Origin: Trichomonas vaginalis G3
Lineage: Eukaryota; Parabasalia; Trichomonadida; Trichomonadidae
Assembly (NCBI RefSeq): GCF_026262505.1
Contig: NW_026529174.1
Location: 186,001-250,000, forward strand
Length of the DNA stretch: 64,000 bases
Direction: 5' to 3'
In this document: piece by piece, positions 10,128 through 20,364 of the stretch
Layout of the letters: every line of letters starts with the position of its first letter
How positions within the stretch are numbered: the first letter of the stretch is position 1
Notes under the pieces: model-generated
Databases searched by the model: none
The model's input: the letters and a program-made list of their open reading frames with translations, nothing else
What the model was told of the DNA's origin: nothing
Program-made: the position numbers and the translations under genes

Positions 10128-10253
10128 TTATTCTTGACTTTGTTGTTCCATTTGTTGCATTTGTTGTTCTTGAGCTATTTGTTGTTGAAGTTGTTCTTGT
10201 AATACAATACTTTCACCAGTTGCATCTTCCAATTCGAAACTTTCTGCCGTCAT
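10128..10253 (-). CDS. Small glutamine-rich ORF, 41 aa
   Basis: A short frame MTAESFELEDATGESIVLQE followed by a Q-rich helix. Its ATG overlaps the stop of the preceding gene as ATGA (10253-10250), which is compact packing typical of viral elements. It could be a separate small protein or a tail once fused to the upstream gene. Low-complexity composition limits the call. Confidence 0.35.
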   Translation of the reverse strand: MTAESFELEDATGESIVLQEQLQQQIAQEQQMQQMEQQSQE

Positions 10254-10757
10254 GACAAATACATAGGACATAAAAGTTTTACAGGAACAAAGTTTGCGTC
10301 AACTAATGTCAACGTTATACTTGCCAATGTGTTTGAGTTCACTAAGGTTGAAAATTCTGCATTCGAATGAACAATAGGCAAACCAGCAGAGAAAGTATTG
10401 TTTATACGCATAAGTATCTTTTGGTCATAATAGTTTCTGTCGACATTCGAATAACACTTTGAACCTAAGTTTGAAACAATATATAAGATTGGTGTGCTTA
10501 ATGTCAATGGAATAGACATTCCTTGTATGACACCTTTTCCTGTTATAGGAAACTGTTGGTAGTAAAAACCAGAAATAAGTTTTGTATTATAGCTCATATC
10601 GTTTATAGTAAACTCAGTCGGACATCCAAACATAATGAAACCTGCTCTAGTTGCAGCACATGTTACACCCGTACTTAAAGTATTAAATAAGTCAACAAAA
10701 CCTGTTGGTGGTATATCTGAGGAGATTGGGACAAAGTTGCAATTCGGCACTTTTTGT
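10250..10757 (-). CDS. Candidate minor capsid/penton-type protein, 3' part cut by a MULE
   Basis: The open frame extends from 10843, but bases above about 10757 belong to an inserted transposon. The remaining 170 residues are beta-rich (PTGFVDLFNTLSTGVTCAAT, then QQFPITGKGVIQGMSIPLTL) and hydrophobic without membrane helices. Position beside the capsid genes and likely total length (about 215 residues with the 45-aa fragment at 13020-13157) fit a single-jelly-roll minor capsid protein. That assignment is inference. The MULE at 10758-13002 separates it from its 5' end. Confidence 0.5.
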
Positions 10758-10798
10758 AAAAAAAATGGGGTCATACTCATAATGAATAGAGACTTATA

Positions 10799-11067
10799 GC
10801 CAAGTCTTGATATCATGCAGGGAGAATATACATAGATAAGCAATTATATTTTATAGTAGTAGTATTCAGAAATTCTTACAATTTACAATACAATTTTCAA
10901 AAATGGATAAAGACCAATAGCCAAGTCTTGATATCATGCAAGGAGAATATACATAGATAAGCAATTATATTTTATAGTAGTAGTATTCAGAAATTCTTAC
11001 AATTTACAATACAATTTTCAAAAATGGATAAAGACCAATAGCCAAGTCTTGATATCATGCAGGGAGA
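10799..11067. repeat. 121-bp tandem repeat, 2.2 copies
   Basis: Copies begin at 10799, 10920 and 11041 (GCCAAGTCTTGATATCATGC); the third stops after about 27 bases. The copies are almost identical. Located in the subterminal part of the MULE, where repeats often serve as transposase binding sites. Confidence 0.9.
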
Positions 11068-11277
11068 CTCTCTACAAATACAAAAATTGATTATCATAAG
11101 GAAATACAAATTTATCAATTTTCATGTGAAAATTACATAAATTTGTTCTCCAATAAATAGCAATAATACTTTGAATGTTATATTAAGTAATATAGCTTCA
11201 GGTAAATAAGCTTACACTTCAAAAATATACTGTTTATTCATTAATTTTAAAAAAAAGTCCAAATTATCTAATCTTGC

Positions 11278-12747
11278 TTACTCTTCCTTTAAACTTCTTT
11301 GTGCCAAATTTAATATTGCCTTCAAAGATGGAATAAGGACATTAGGTTCAATCCTTCGGCTTTCGACAATTTCCAAAATGTGTTGAATTAATTTCAAACA
11401 TTCATCGTGTTTTGAAGCTCTTTGCTCAACAATCTGATTACCTGCCCTTGTAAGAATTCTTACTGCTCTTTCTTCATTCAAAACATTAGCGACTTGAACC
11501 TTAATAATCGCATTTGGAATCACAACAGTGATGAGAGTTATGACGATGTCATCAATGCGCTCATTTTTCTTACCCAAGAAAAATGTTTGCTTTAATTGAT
11601 GAAAGTGTGATTCCGCAATGTTATTCGTGGAATCACCTTCTCCACGATATAACATCATCCAATGTTCTTTGGTTCTTCTCCATTGTTTATCGAAATACTT
11701 CAAAGCGCGCGGTTCTTCTTCTTCTAACATTGTTGTCAAGAACTCATATGTTTCATCAGACTCTTCAGCCAGCTTTTCTGCATTCGTTGCATCTGCACGT
11801 AATGTCAAAAAGTCCATTGCTAAATAGAAGTTCTCAAAATTCTGTGGATTGTCAAAATAGCTTCCAACTTTTGCACATGCGCGTAAAACATGCACAGCGC
11901 ACCAACTGAGCTGCGCAAGAGGAAATCCGTCCTCAATTGCGCGAGCAATGTTTAGCGCACAGTCAGCGCTCCAATGCTGTGGATCCAGGTGCGCAAACTC
12001 ACAGAATTTCACCAAACATTCTTGAATTTTTTCAGATGTCTGAGGGTTCACTAAAAAATAGCAAAAGGGGAAAATTGTGTTTTGACTTGTTTTCATTGTT
12101 ACTGCAAACAATTGGATCTTTCCTTTAATTAAAGAATGAGTGGAATCGACGTGGAGAGGGTTATCAATGCTATGCACCAATTCTTTTGCAGCAAAAGGTG
12201 CATATATGATTGTAAACTCGGAAAAATCTCCATTGTAATCAAATTGAACGAGATCATCTGGGCACTCTTCCTGTAAATTATTCAAAAATGCTTCCAAAGA
12301 AGTGTAAGGATCGTTTGATAATCTTTGTGCAATAATCTCATCAAGGCGATAAAATTTGTGCTTTAAAGCATCAGTAGACTGCGCGAAAAGTTTCATCGTT
12401 TCTTTGTTATTCGTATCAATTCCGAACTTATCAAAAAATGCTTTTTGAGCAAGAAATTGCTTTCCACCGTTTTTAATATAAAGTTCGATCCATTTTTGAT
12501 AAAATTTACTCGCGTAATGTGAACCCATTTCAACTCCTATATGATGGCAATGTTCTTCATTAACTTTGCTTATAGTAAACACTCCATTTTGTTCTTCAAC
12601 CCTAAATTTTGCCTTGCATAGGGGATACGAACATGAATAAGTGACATATTGCTTTGGAGATCCCGTTCTTCTTCTGTATGGGACACTGCCCTTGACTTCC
12701 TGTTTAATACCAAAAGCAATAAGCTCCTCTAAGTCCACCGAAATCAT
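11278..12747 (-). CDS. MULE transposase with WRKY/FLYWCH-type zinc finger
   Basis: Start taken at the second ATG (12747), because the host-type initiator TCATT lies 6 bases upstream; an ATG at 12786 is in frame. The product has 489 residues. A C.....C ... H.H zinc finger (SCSYPLCKAKF ... EEHCHHI) lies near residues 40-75. The RNase H-like catalytic residues follow: D in HVDSTHS (about 202), D in WSADCALN (about 263) and E in NNIAESHFHQ (about 380). It catalyses cut-and-paste movement of MULEs. The gene looks intact, so the element may have been active recently. Cys/His spacing resembles FLYWCH and WRKY-GCM1 fingers; I cannot separate these by eye. Confidence 0.85.
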   Translation of the reverse strand: MISVDLEELIAFGIKQEVKGSVPYRRRTGSPKQYVTYSCSYPLCKAKFRVEEQNGVFTISKVNEEHCHHIGVEMGSHYASKFYQKWIELYIKNGGKQFLAQKAFFDKFGIDTNNKETMKLFAQSTDALKHKFYRLDEIIAQRLSNDPYTSLEAFLNNLQEECPDDLVQFDYNGDFSEFTIIYAPFAAKELVHSIDNPLHVDSTHSLIKGKIQLFAVTMKTSQNTIFPFCYFLVNPQTSEKIQECLVKFCEFAHLDPQHWSADCALNIARAIEDGFPLAQLSWCAVHVLRACAKVGSYFDNPQNFENFYLAMDFLTLRADATNAEKLAEESDETYEFLTTMLEEEEPRALKYFDKQWRRTKEHWMMLYRGEGDSTNNIAESHFHQLKQTFFLGKKNERIDDIVITLITVVIPNAIIKVQVANVLNEERAVRILTRAGNQIVEQRASKHDECLKLIQHILEIVESRRIEPNVLIPSLKAILNLAQRSLKEE

Positions 12748-13019
12748 AAAAATGAAGTGATTTTGAAAAGAGTTAACAAAATTCAAATCACATCAAAAAC
12801 AAAAACACATAAAAAATATTTTATTATACTCATTCGAAATTAAAAATAATAAAATTTATATATATTAATTTCATTAAATCAAGGTTAAAAATCTCACCGG
12901 AAAAATAACCACGGTGTGATAAATTTATCACCGGAAAAATTTACAATAAGGTTAATACCGAAAATATTGAAAAATCAACATTTAAGGTTAATTTAAGAGT
13001 ATGCACTTTTGTCACCTAC

Positions 13020-13157
13020 TCAACAGGCTTTAGTCGTCATTGTGTTTAAGGTTAGTTTACAATATCGTCCTTGAGGACTTTGTAAGTTTGTTGTTATAGA
13101 ATTATATGACTCAGGGTTTTTAGTCGTAATAGTATAAACCATTATGTCTTCTGCCAT
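13020..13157 (-). pseudogene. 5' fragment of the MULE-split structural gene
   Basis: A 45-codon frame from the ATG at 13157 (MAEDIMVYTITTKNPESYNS ...) ends at a TGA 17 bases before the MULE edge. N-termini of this style are common in capsid penton proteins of Polinton-like viruses. The natural continuation is the frame at 10250-10757 beyond the transposon. The exact junction does not restore one clean frame, so extra small changes must have occurred. Confidence 0.5.
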
Positions 13158-13161
13158 TTAC

Positions 13162-13740
13162 TTAGCAAATAAATTTTAATGAAATGTTGTGGTCGTCAAA
13201 TATTTTTATAACGTCTGGGAAACTATATTTTAAGTTCAACGTTTCACCTCCTTTCATAACGTATATCTTGTCAATGACATTATATGAAACACCACAGCAA
13301 CCAATGTCGGGTTCTATTTCTTTGATGTTTATATCGTCTGCCTCTGTCAAAAGTTTCAATAGTTCTTTCAAAACTTCATGAGGTGCAATGACATATGAGT
13401 TCACTTTTACAGGGTTGTGTTCGACCAAGTTTAACATTATACTTAAAGCTTGACAAATCTTCTCCTGAGTTTGAAGTTTGTCTTTCAGTTGTTGGTAGTC
13501 GTTTCGAATATCTGCAACAGAACTTAAGTCTCTGTTAACTTCAGGATATGTTGGTTCTTTTACAGGAACAATTGTTATACCATCTTCGTCTTCGTATGGT
13601 TTCCCCACTTCAACATCTCTGTCTTTGACATTGACAACAACACTTTGACTGTTTGTTTGAGTTGGTGAATTTAACTTCACATCTGCCACCGCCATTAAAC
13701 CTTTTGAAACACTTACGCTTCTATTTTTCGGAAATGACAT
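13162..13740 (-). CDS. Conserved Maverick core protein with CCG motif, 192 aa
   Basis: Start at the ATG 13740 (MSFPKNRSV); the frame is open further upstream, but that part overlaps a divergent gene. The N-terminal half is polar (PVKEPTYPEV), with a coiled coil near residues 85-110 (DYQQLKDKLQTQEKICQAL). The C-terminal domain carries YVIAPHEVLKELLKLL, then DIGCCGV and LKYSFPDVIKIFDDHNISLK. The protein at 32848-33514 in Maverick 2 has the same layout (LIILPYESLIHIIAIL, VSCCGTV, LTYNDIYNKIVDEYKISLEK). It is thus a shared core protein of two distant Maverick lineages. It sits beside the major capsid gene; a virion role is inferred. Confidence 0.7.
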   Translation of the reverse strand: MSFPKNRSVSVSKGLMAVADVKLNSPTQTNSQSVVVNVKDRDVEVGKPYEDEDGITIVPVKEPTYPEVNRDLSSVADIRNDYQQLKDKLQTQEKICQALSIMLNLVEHNPVKVNSYVIAPHEVLKELLKLLTEADDINIKEIEPDIGCCGVSYNVIDKIYVMKGGETLNLKYSFPDVIKIFDDHNISLKFIC

Positions 13741-13758
13741 TTTACTTAGAATAAAAAG

Positions 13759-14178
13759 ATGGACGTATTCGGATATCTTATTGAATTGAAGCAGAACAAA
13801 GTTTATACTCACAAACAATACAAATACATTGACAGAATAGTTCTTTACACAAACAATGGAAAATGTTATAGAATAGCAGTCTTTGCTGAACCTAAATATT
13901 TTCATAAAGCAAAGAAAGTTGGTATAACTGAAATGGTGAAAGTTCTTGAAGCAGACAAAAATATAACTTCAAAACTTACAGATATTACTAAAGGAAAGTT
14001 TATAATACAATATTATGTCAAAACTGGCGTACTGTCAATATTTGACGGAGAGAAGTCAGTTCAAGAACAACTTACTGACCTGCTGCCAAAATCTGCTCGA
14101 TGGAAGCTGTCGTTATGCCAATCTGAGGAGCCCCAGCAGGTTTCATCGAACAAATCTTCAAAAGAGCATCTTCCGTGA
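13759..14178 (+). CDS. Maverick 1 hypothetical protein, 139 aa, tail overlaps the capsid gene
   Basis: Starts 18 bases from the ATG of the divergent CCG-motif gene, so both share one promoter region. Lysine-rich, no recognised domain. The last 35 codons (from about 14072) are the antisense of the capsid gene's 3' end, an overlap of 107 bases. A stop codon may have been lost and the true protein may end near residue 105. Confidence 0.5.
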   Translation: MDVFGYLIELKQNKVYTHKQYKYIDRIVLYTNNGKCYRIAVFAEPKYFHKAKKVGITEMVKVLEADKNITSKLTDITKGKFIIQYYVKTGVLSIFDGEKSVQEQLTDLLPKSARWKLSLCQSEEPQQVSSNKSSKEHLP

Positions 14179-15682
14179 AAAGTGCTATTGGTTTTGTAAA
14201 CTTCTTTGCTCTCAATTCATCTGGACCGTCTCTGTCACCAGTATATTGTATTTGAACTGTACCAACAGTTGAAATACCACCCATAAAGTCTTCTGAGTCA
14301 GCAAATGGAATGCCAAGCCAAAAGTTTGAACGGTCCCCATTTGTATATTGAGTTTTTTGACCTCCTGTATGAGTCCATACTTTCACATATGGCATAATAG
14401 AATTTTGCATTTCAGGGTTAATGGTTGTTGTGAAGTTGTTGTTAAAGTTCATAGCATCTAATGTCACGTTGTATGACCTCATATCCTCAACTGTAGAATA
14501 TTCTTCTCTTGGATAATATTTGCCATCTATGTTTATATGATATTTAATACCAGGGTTGTAGAAACAAGAATAGTCATTTATAGTTCGTCTGAACAGAACA
14601 AACATAGTATCTGCATGTTTCATTGCAGTTGTTAAAGCAATATCTGTTCTTGCACCTGCGGCTCCTGGATTTTGGTTTCCAACTTCACCTCCAAAGTCTT
14701 TGACAGATATTTGGTGTATAGGGAACATAAGTGGAACTGCAATATATTTGGCAGCTAAAGCATTTGAAATATCTGGGTCCAACATATAGACTGCAAGTCT
14801 GCTTTCTATTCTCTTGCATTCAAACTGTTCGCATGTGAACTTAGCTGGGTCCCAAGCAGTTCCAGCAGCATTGAAATAATAGTTTACTTCATTGTTGAAG
14901 TTTGAGAAACCAAAGTCTAAGTCAACTTTGTCTTTGCAAAATTCGGCGAATGACGTTTGATTTGTTCCCTTTACGTCTGTAATAGTGAATGGGTCTTGTG
15001 TTGGTGCAATGACTAAGTTATTTTTGCTTGGAGTAAGTTCAATAGAAATTTTTCCTGCCCAGTTTGGCAAGTATCTTAAAAACCTGAAGATGAGGAAAGA
15101 TGACAAAGGAACTCTTAGTTTCAGTTTTACTTTGGTTACTGCTGCTGCAGTTTGTCCAGAAAGGTTAACATAAACTCCTGGAACGTTAGGGTCAAGTCTT
15201 CTTATTTTCTCAATAGTTGCATACTGGTCTGTTTGTTCTCTAGCTTGTGGTTGTACTGAGTTTCTCAAAGCGAACCATTCATAGTTTGCCCATGTTACTG
15301 TTTGAACTAAGTCAGAGTTAGAATATATCTTATATCCCATAAAAACTTCTGGAGCATATTGGTATCCGACATAGAAAATTCCATTGCAACCTTTCTTGTC
15401 AGACAACTTGGCAGAAGGTTTTATTTCAATGTCTTGTTCCACGTATAAGAATGAGTTGTCAATAGAAATAATATGAAACCTGTCGCAAGCAATATCTACT
15501 GTTGTTGAAGAACCTTCTCCAAACTCACATACGTTTCCATAAGAAACAGCAGTTGTATATTCGTAAGTTCCAGGAACTATTTCTGACCTTCTAATGGCAT
15601 TGTCGCATTCGTTATACCATTCGGAAACATTTCCGTTCATGGCATCCAAAACTGTTGGCGTTATATTCTGAGCGGCGTACAT
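14072..15682 (-). CDS. Maverick 1 major capsid protein (double jelly-roll type)
   Basis: Intact 536-residue protein, beta-rich throughout, the normal size for Polinton and Polinton-like virus major capsid proteins. The segment DYSCFYNPGIKYHINIDGKY (near residue 370) matches the hallmark of this family, a hydrophobic strand followed by IDGK.YP. It aligns by eye with the Maverick 2 capsid gene at 29385-31024: YKIYSNSDLVQT ... WFALRNS against YKSSNQSFKQLE ... FAFATYK, and VPLSSFLIFRFLRYLP against IPVNDLLAFQAFDDYP. It would form the icosahedral shell of virus particles. The leader is T-rich (ATATTTTTACCCATATGAA) without Inr. Confidence 0.8.
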   Translation of the reverse strand: MYAAQNITPTVLDAMNGNVSEWYNECDNAIRRSEIVPGTYEYTTAVSYGNVCEFGEGSSTTVDIACDRFHIISIDNSFLYVEQDIEIKPSAKLSDKKGCNGIFYVGYQYAPEVFMGYKIYSNSDLVQTVTWANYEWFALRNSVQPQAREQTDQYATIEKIRRLDPNVPGVYVNLSGQTAAAVTKVKLKLRVPLSSFLIFRFLRYLPNWAGKISIELTPSKNNLVIAPTQDPFTITDVKGTNQTSFAEFCKDKVDLDFGFSNFNNEVNYYFNAAGTAWDPAKFTCEQFECKRIESRLAVYMLDPDISNALAAKYIAVPLMFPIHQISVKDFGGEVGNQNPGAAGARTDIALTTAMKHADTMFVLFRRTINDYSCFYNPGIKYHINIDGKYYPREEYSTVEDMRSYNVTLDAMNFNNNFTTTINPEMQNSIMPYVKVWTHTGGQKTQYTNGDRSNFWLGIPFADSEDFMGGISTVGTVQIQYTGDRDGPDELRAKKFTKPIALFTEDALLKICSMKPAGAPQIGITTASIEQILAAGQ

Positions 15683-15714
15683 TTCATATGGGTAAAAATA
15701 TAGAATAGTTGGAT

Positions 15715-18700
15715 TTATATGTCATAATAGAACCCACTCGGACCAAGCTTTACTTTCTTCCTGACTGAGTTTTTAACTGAATCTTTAACTCTTCTTTTTC
15801 CTTCATTGCCACTACTTTCACTAGATGAAGTTACTTCTTCACTACTTTCACTTTGTTCTACTCTTCTCTTCTTCTTTGGTGTCGCTTTTGGTAACTTGCC
15901 CTCTGCTTCAAGTTGTTGCATCTTTGCCTCATGTTCACCTAGTATGTTGTAAATTTCCCATGTCCTTTTTGCCTTTGGGCTCTGGTCGCCCATCTCAGGT
16001 AACATATATCCTAGAAAGATTTTGTCATAGTTTGTATTTGAGTCTTCGCTTATTGTTTGCATGACTCTTTCCTGAGTTTCCGGTTCAAGCTCTTCAAATA
16101 TAGCTTGTCCATATGGAATAAGCTCGTTTCCAAATATATGTTTTTGTAGCCATTCTGGTTTTCTTTCCATGTAACCAATAATATCTTTTGTGAATGGGAA
16201 AGCTTTTACCCAACGTTTCAGTCTTGCGTCATTTATTTCTGTAGTTGGTTTTATTTTGTCAAGGAACATGTTTTTCAATACTAACATTTCATTTGGTACT
16301 GTCCATTTGAGTTTTCTTAAATATTCATCCCTTCTCATTTCATTGTCTGCAAAGTAAGTTTTTATGACATTTTGCAAACTTTCGTTTGCAAGGTCATGTA
16401 CAATAGGTTCTCTTCCTTCTCTCTCCCTAACTTTCTTTCTAAACTCTTCACCAAATATACCATCTCTATGGTTCTGTGTAGTTCTTTGAGATAAATGTTC
16501 TAGAACGTCAGGTGTTATATTTCCCTCAGCCATGTTCATTTCATACTGGTCCAAAATATCTGCATCTTTCATATCTTTCAATGGCATTAAAGCCGCGCTG
16601 AAAATACCCGTTATATCTGGTTCACCATTCACTTCCATTGCGTCTACAACTTCTTGGAATTGAGGTTGTAAGTTTATGAACCACCTATCCGGATTAGCTT
16701 TATGACCCCATCTCATTGTAGTTCCATAGTCTGCAGAAACAAAAGTAGGTTTGTTTCCATCTTGGTTAGGTTCTGAATGAACTTTAAACAATGTTTCATT
16801 TCTATATGTTTTCTTGAAATTAAACCTTTTATTTTCACCGAGTTCAGCCAAAGATTGAACGTTATATGGTCGTAAGTAAAAAGGATTATTGTATTTGCGT
16901 ACATTTTCTTTCAGTACTTCCATTCTATGCTGAATATTTTCATCTGATGTTGGAGTCTTTTGTATGTCGGTGAACATTTTTCGATATTCTTCTACTATGT
17001 CAGCTGAATTTTTCTTAGACTCTTGGAAAGATTCCATATTCTCTGCATACTCTTGTTGAGGGTCAAGATTTTTCGGCTGTTCCAAATCTTCATCTAGTTC
17101 TGTGAAGTTAGTTTCCAAAGGAGGGATTTGTTCGTTTCCTTCAGGCTCTTCTAGCTGTTGTTGCTGAACTATTTCTTCCATGTCTGGTTGTATCTGAACT
17201 TCTTCCTGTTGAGTTTCTTGTACCTCATCTGCTGGCATTTCATATATTCCGAGACCGTTTTTAACAAGTTCCCTATCTAAGTCATCCGGACTCATAAACC
17301 TTTCTTCTTTCGTTCCGTCTCTATTTTTTACGCGTTTCATGAAGAGAGTTGAATTATCATTTAGCTCTGACATCAAATATCTCGGAGTAAATTCATTCAT
17401 GTCATTTGGATGATATGCTATTAAATCATATCCCTTTGCGAGCTTGTATTTTCCAGGTTTGAGATTATATCCGATTTTATGCTGAACCATAAAGCTAAAT
17501 AGGTTCGGGTCAGTATTTCCTTCCTTGAACTTTCTAATAGCTTCTTTATATCTGTCACTAAAGTCAAGAGTATCTGGGTAACCATAATCTTCCTTAAGCA
17601 TTTTTAAGAATTCTTGGTTTCCTTTTTCTCTACTTCTTTTATGTCCTTGCTCTGTTTGTGGTTGTTGTTGTGCAGGGTTTTGAACTGTTGGTTGTTGTGT
17701 TGGTTTTGGTGCATGCCTGTGTCTGTGTCCATGTGACGATGTAAATGTTTTAGGTAGTCCTGGTGCAGGTGCTTCTCTTGGAGGGTTTGGTGGTATATAA
17801 GTTCCACCAGCTGGCACATATGTTCCATCTGCAGCATAATGTCCTACCTGACTTTTCGTTTTTAAGAAAGCATTTACTAGGTCTGTTTTGGTCTGTTGTA
17901 ACTCTTTTTCTTGACTTTCCACAACAGCTGCTCTAACGGCGTCATAGGCACTTTGAACTGCCTGTCTCGTTGCTGCATCTGTTATTTTCGTCATATTTTG
18001 TGCTACTTCTCTTATCTCTTTGTCGAAACCTTCAGACTTCAGTTTCTTTCCAGATGAGAAGTCGTTCACTAGTTTCACTTTACTATGAAGAGCTTCGAAG
18101 GCATTCTTAAAGTCAGCATTCATTAAAGCTTCATTTGAACTGTCTTCATCCGCTTGTATTTTTGTCCTTATTGACCCTATAAGTTGGGCTGCTTTAGCGT
18201 TGGCTTGGGCATCTAACCAGTCATTATTAGCTTTTATATATTCTGCGCTTTTCATTGCCTTTTGCATGGCTGCGTCGTTATTTTTAATTTCTTGTGCTAA
18301 GTTTTCATACTGTACGGTTTGGTTTTGCAACTGTAAAAGTTTTTCTGCCTTTACATTTGCTTCAACTTCTTTTTTATACTCATCGCTATCCATATATGTC
18401 TTCAGGGCTTTTTGTTTTATTTCTTCATCTTTCAGTACTTTATATTGAGTAGTATGGTTTTTCAAATTTATAACATCTTGTTCCATTTTTGCTACTTCTG
18501 CTGCTTTTTCTGACACTTTTTTCGCATATTCCTCTGTACTTAGTTCTTTCAGTTTTCTTCTTTCTTCTTTTTCTCTACGTTTAACTCATTGAGTTTCTTT
18601 GTGTGTCTGTCATATTCTAGTTTCTTTTCGTTTTCACTTATTTGTTTCTGTATGTCTATGTTTGACTTTTTGACATCTGTTATTTGATTTTTGAGTGAAC

Positions 18701-18968
18701 TCAAATTCATTTGACTTTGAGGGTTATAAGCTGTTCCGTCTGCAGCTCCACCATAGCCTGCCATTTTCGCTAAAAGTGCCGCTCTTAAACCTCCACTCTG
18801 TGCACCAATAACTCGGTTTAAAAGCATAGGGTTGCTTGACATTTGTTGCAACATAGTGGGGTCATTCAGCATTTGTTGTTGCAACTGTTGTTGTGGTGTC
18901 AGTTTTACTATTGGATGTTTCAATGCTCCCTTCCTCTTACGTATATTCTTACGTAGCTTACGTGGCAT
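15715..18968 (-). CDS. Large coiled-coil Maverick 1 protein, frameshifted
   Basis: Two frames appear to be one gene: 18968-18549 (139 aa, ATG start) and then 18582 to 15715. The second frame has no ATG near its beginning. Adding one A to TTAAACG at about 18579-18581 fuses them and continues the charged helix without a break. The total would be about 1,090 residues. The N-terminus is basic (MPRKLRKNIRKRKG), then Q/M-rich, then a long coiled coil. A Pro/His-rich hinge (GHRHRHAPKPTQQP) follows, then a mixed domain, an acidic Q/E-rich stretch, and a Ser-rich basic tail (SSEEVTSSSESSGNEGKRR). It lies directly upstream of the capsid gene in the same direction. A large scaffold or internal virion protein is the likeliest role, by inference. 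Confidence 0.6.
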
Positions 18969-19300
18969 TTTAAGTGAAGTTAAAAAACGGTTTTTGACAG
19001 ATGTTTGTATGACACTTTTTGTTCAGCACAAAAAACTACTCGGTCAAAGTGTTGTCAGTTTTGTAAAATAACCGTCCTATCTCATTCTATAAGGGGAAAA
19101 AGGCTTCTCAAAGTATACTTCCTTGGAACGCCTGTAACTTTTCCTGTAGCGACGATAGACCCTTACTTGTCCGGACAAAGTTATACTATTTTGAGTGCTC
19201 TACAAAAAAGTCACCGGCTGGCTCGTCCTCAGAAATTTTTTATGGGCTAGAGGGCGCAACGCGCCTGGAAGCCCCACTACCTTTTTTTTGCTGAGCTTTT
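18969..19300. other. Right end region of Maverick 1
   Basis: The last recognisable Maverick gene starts at 18968. About 300 bases follow with higher GC content, including GGCGCAACGCGCC near 19254, before AT-rich host DNA begins. The true terminal inverted repeat cannot be fixed because the left end is outside the window. Confidence 0.35.
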
Positions 19301-20339
19301 GTTTTCGTAGGATTTGCAGTCTCCATATGGTTCATTACTGTAACTATTCAAAATTGAATTATCCAAAATTTTTTAAAAAGTTGAGCTTTGCGATTTTACA
19401 GAATTAAAAAACATGCAGTATCATAGGAACTCTGTTCAGAAACGTTAACTTTGATGCTATATTGTTTGTGTTTAAAGTTAAGCTCAGCGTTTTTAGATAA
19501 AATTGAGCCAAGTCATTTCAAATTCCAAATGTAAAGACGTTACTTATCACGCATTGGACTCAAAAATTAGAAATATCTCAAGTTCACTCTCTCCGTTGCA
19601 AAATTCTAATAATTTCCAACTAAAAAAATGAATCACACTTATAAATAAGAGTTGTTTTCGATTCCATTGAGAATGAATTTCAATGTGACCTTTCCGACAT
19701 ATCATAAAGAAATAAATGAATCTCAATATTTCTAATTAACTGATAATTGTTCTTTCATAATTAGTATAAGTATATTATATGTTTTGTTCTTAATGCATGT
19801 GAGCATCTACGTGGATATTTTTAAATAAAATTTCCAATCATATACTAAAAATTGTGAACTTCATATGATTTCGGCCATTTATTGATGAAGATGTCTTCTT
19901 TATAAAACAATAATCTTAATTGTTCAATATTTATCGAAAAATATTCGATTTTAATATAAATTTGTCGGCAATCATCTTAGAAAAGCAATTTTCTTCAAGT
20001 TTTAGGGATTATTTAAACTAGCATTCTTGATTTATGCTTGGTTTTAAAATCCTACAGTTTTATTACATTTCTATGCGACCAAATTCAGACAAATTTAGGG
20101 TTAATACGTTCGTAAACTTTTGAATTTATAAAATATAGAATATTAATATATGATAAATACTGGATAAAAATAGAAAAGATACGCATTTCAATATCACTCA
20201 CAATTTTTTCTAAATTCTCAAAACAAAAATCAGGTTGTAACGATTCTGCGAAGACTATAGGTTACAATTAACTCAATAACGATTTTATCTTCTTCTCAAA
20301 ATCGAATATTTTCAAAATTGAATTGCATAGAAACTGTTC
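19301..20339. other. Non-coding host DNA upstream of the ABC transporter
   Basis: About 1 kb of AT-rich sequence with many stops in all frames. I see no RNA gene, repeat or element end. Confidence 0.4.
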
Positions 20340-20344
20340 TCATT
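20340..20344 (+). promoter_or_regulatory. Initiator (Inr) TCATT of the ABC transporter gene
   Basis: TCATT matches the trichomonad Inr consensus TCA(+1)Y(T/A). Its A at 20342 lies 23 bases before the ATG at 20365, within the usual short 5' leader length. Confidence 0.55.
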
Positions 20345-20364
20345 TATCAAAAAGTACTACTTCA

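Larger units (their letters stand above)
10758..13002. mobile_element. MULE transposon inserted in a Maverick 1 structural gene
   Basis: Bounded by near-identical GCACTTTTTGT (10747-10757) and GCACTTTTGT (13003-13012), read as a 10-11 bp target duplication, which is the size Mutator-like elements make. It contains one transposase gene on the minus strand and a 121-bp tandem repeat near its left end. No clear terminal inverted repeat is seen, so the exact edges are uncertain by some tens of bases. Fragments of the same Maverick gene lie on both sides. Confidence 0.6.

Noticed and set aside
14985-15173. Plus-strand frames within the capsid gene
   Set aside because: Antisense shadows of a clear 536-residue protein; the same applies to other short frames opposite long genes.
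19080-19300. Possible Maverick 1 terminal inverted repeat
   Set aside because: The partner end is outside the window and the sequence does not match the Maverick 2 or element X ends.
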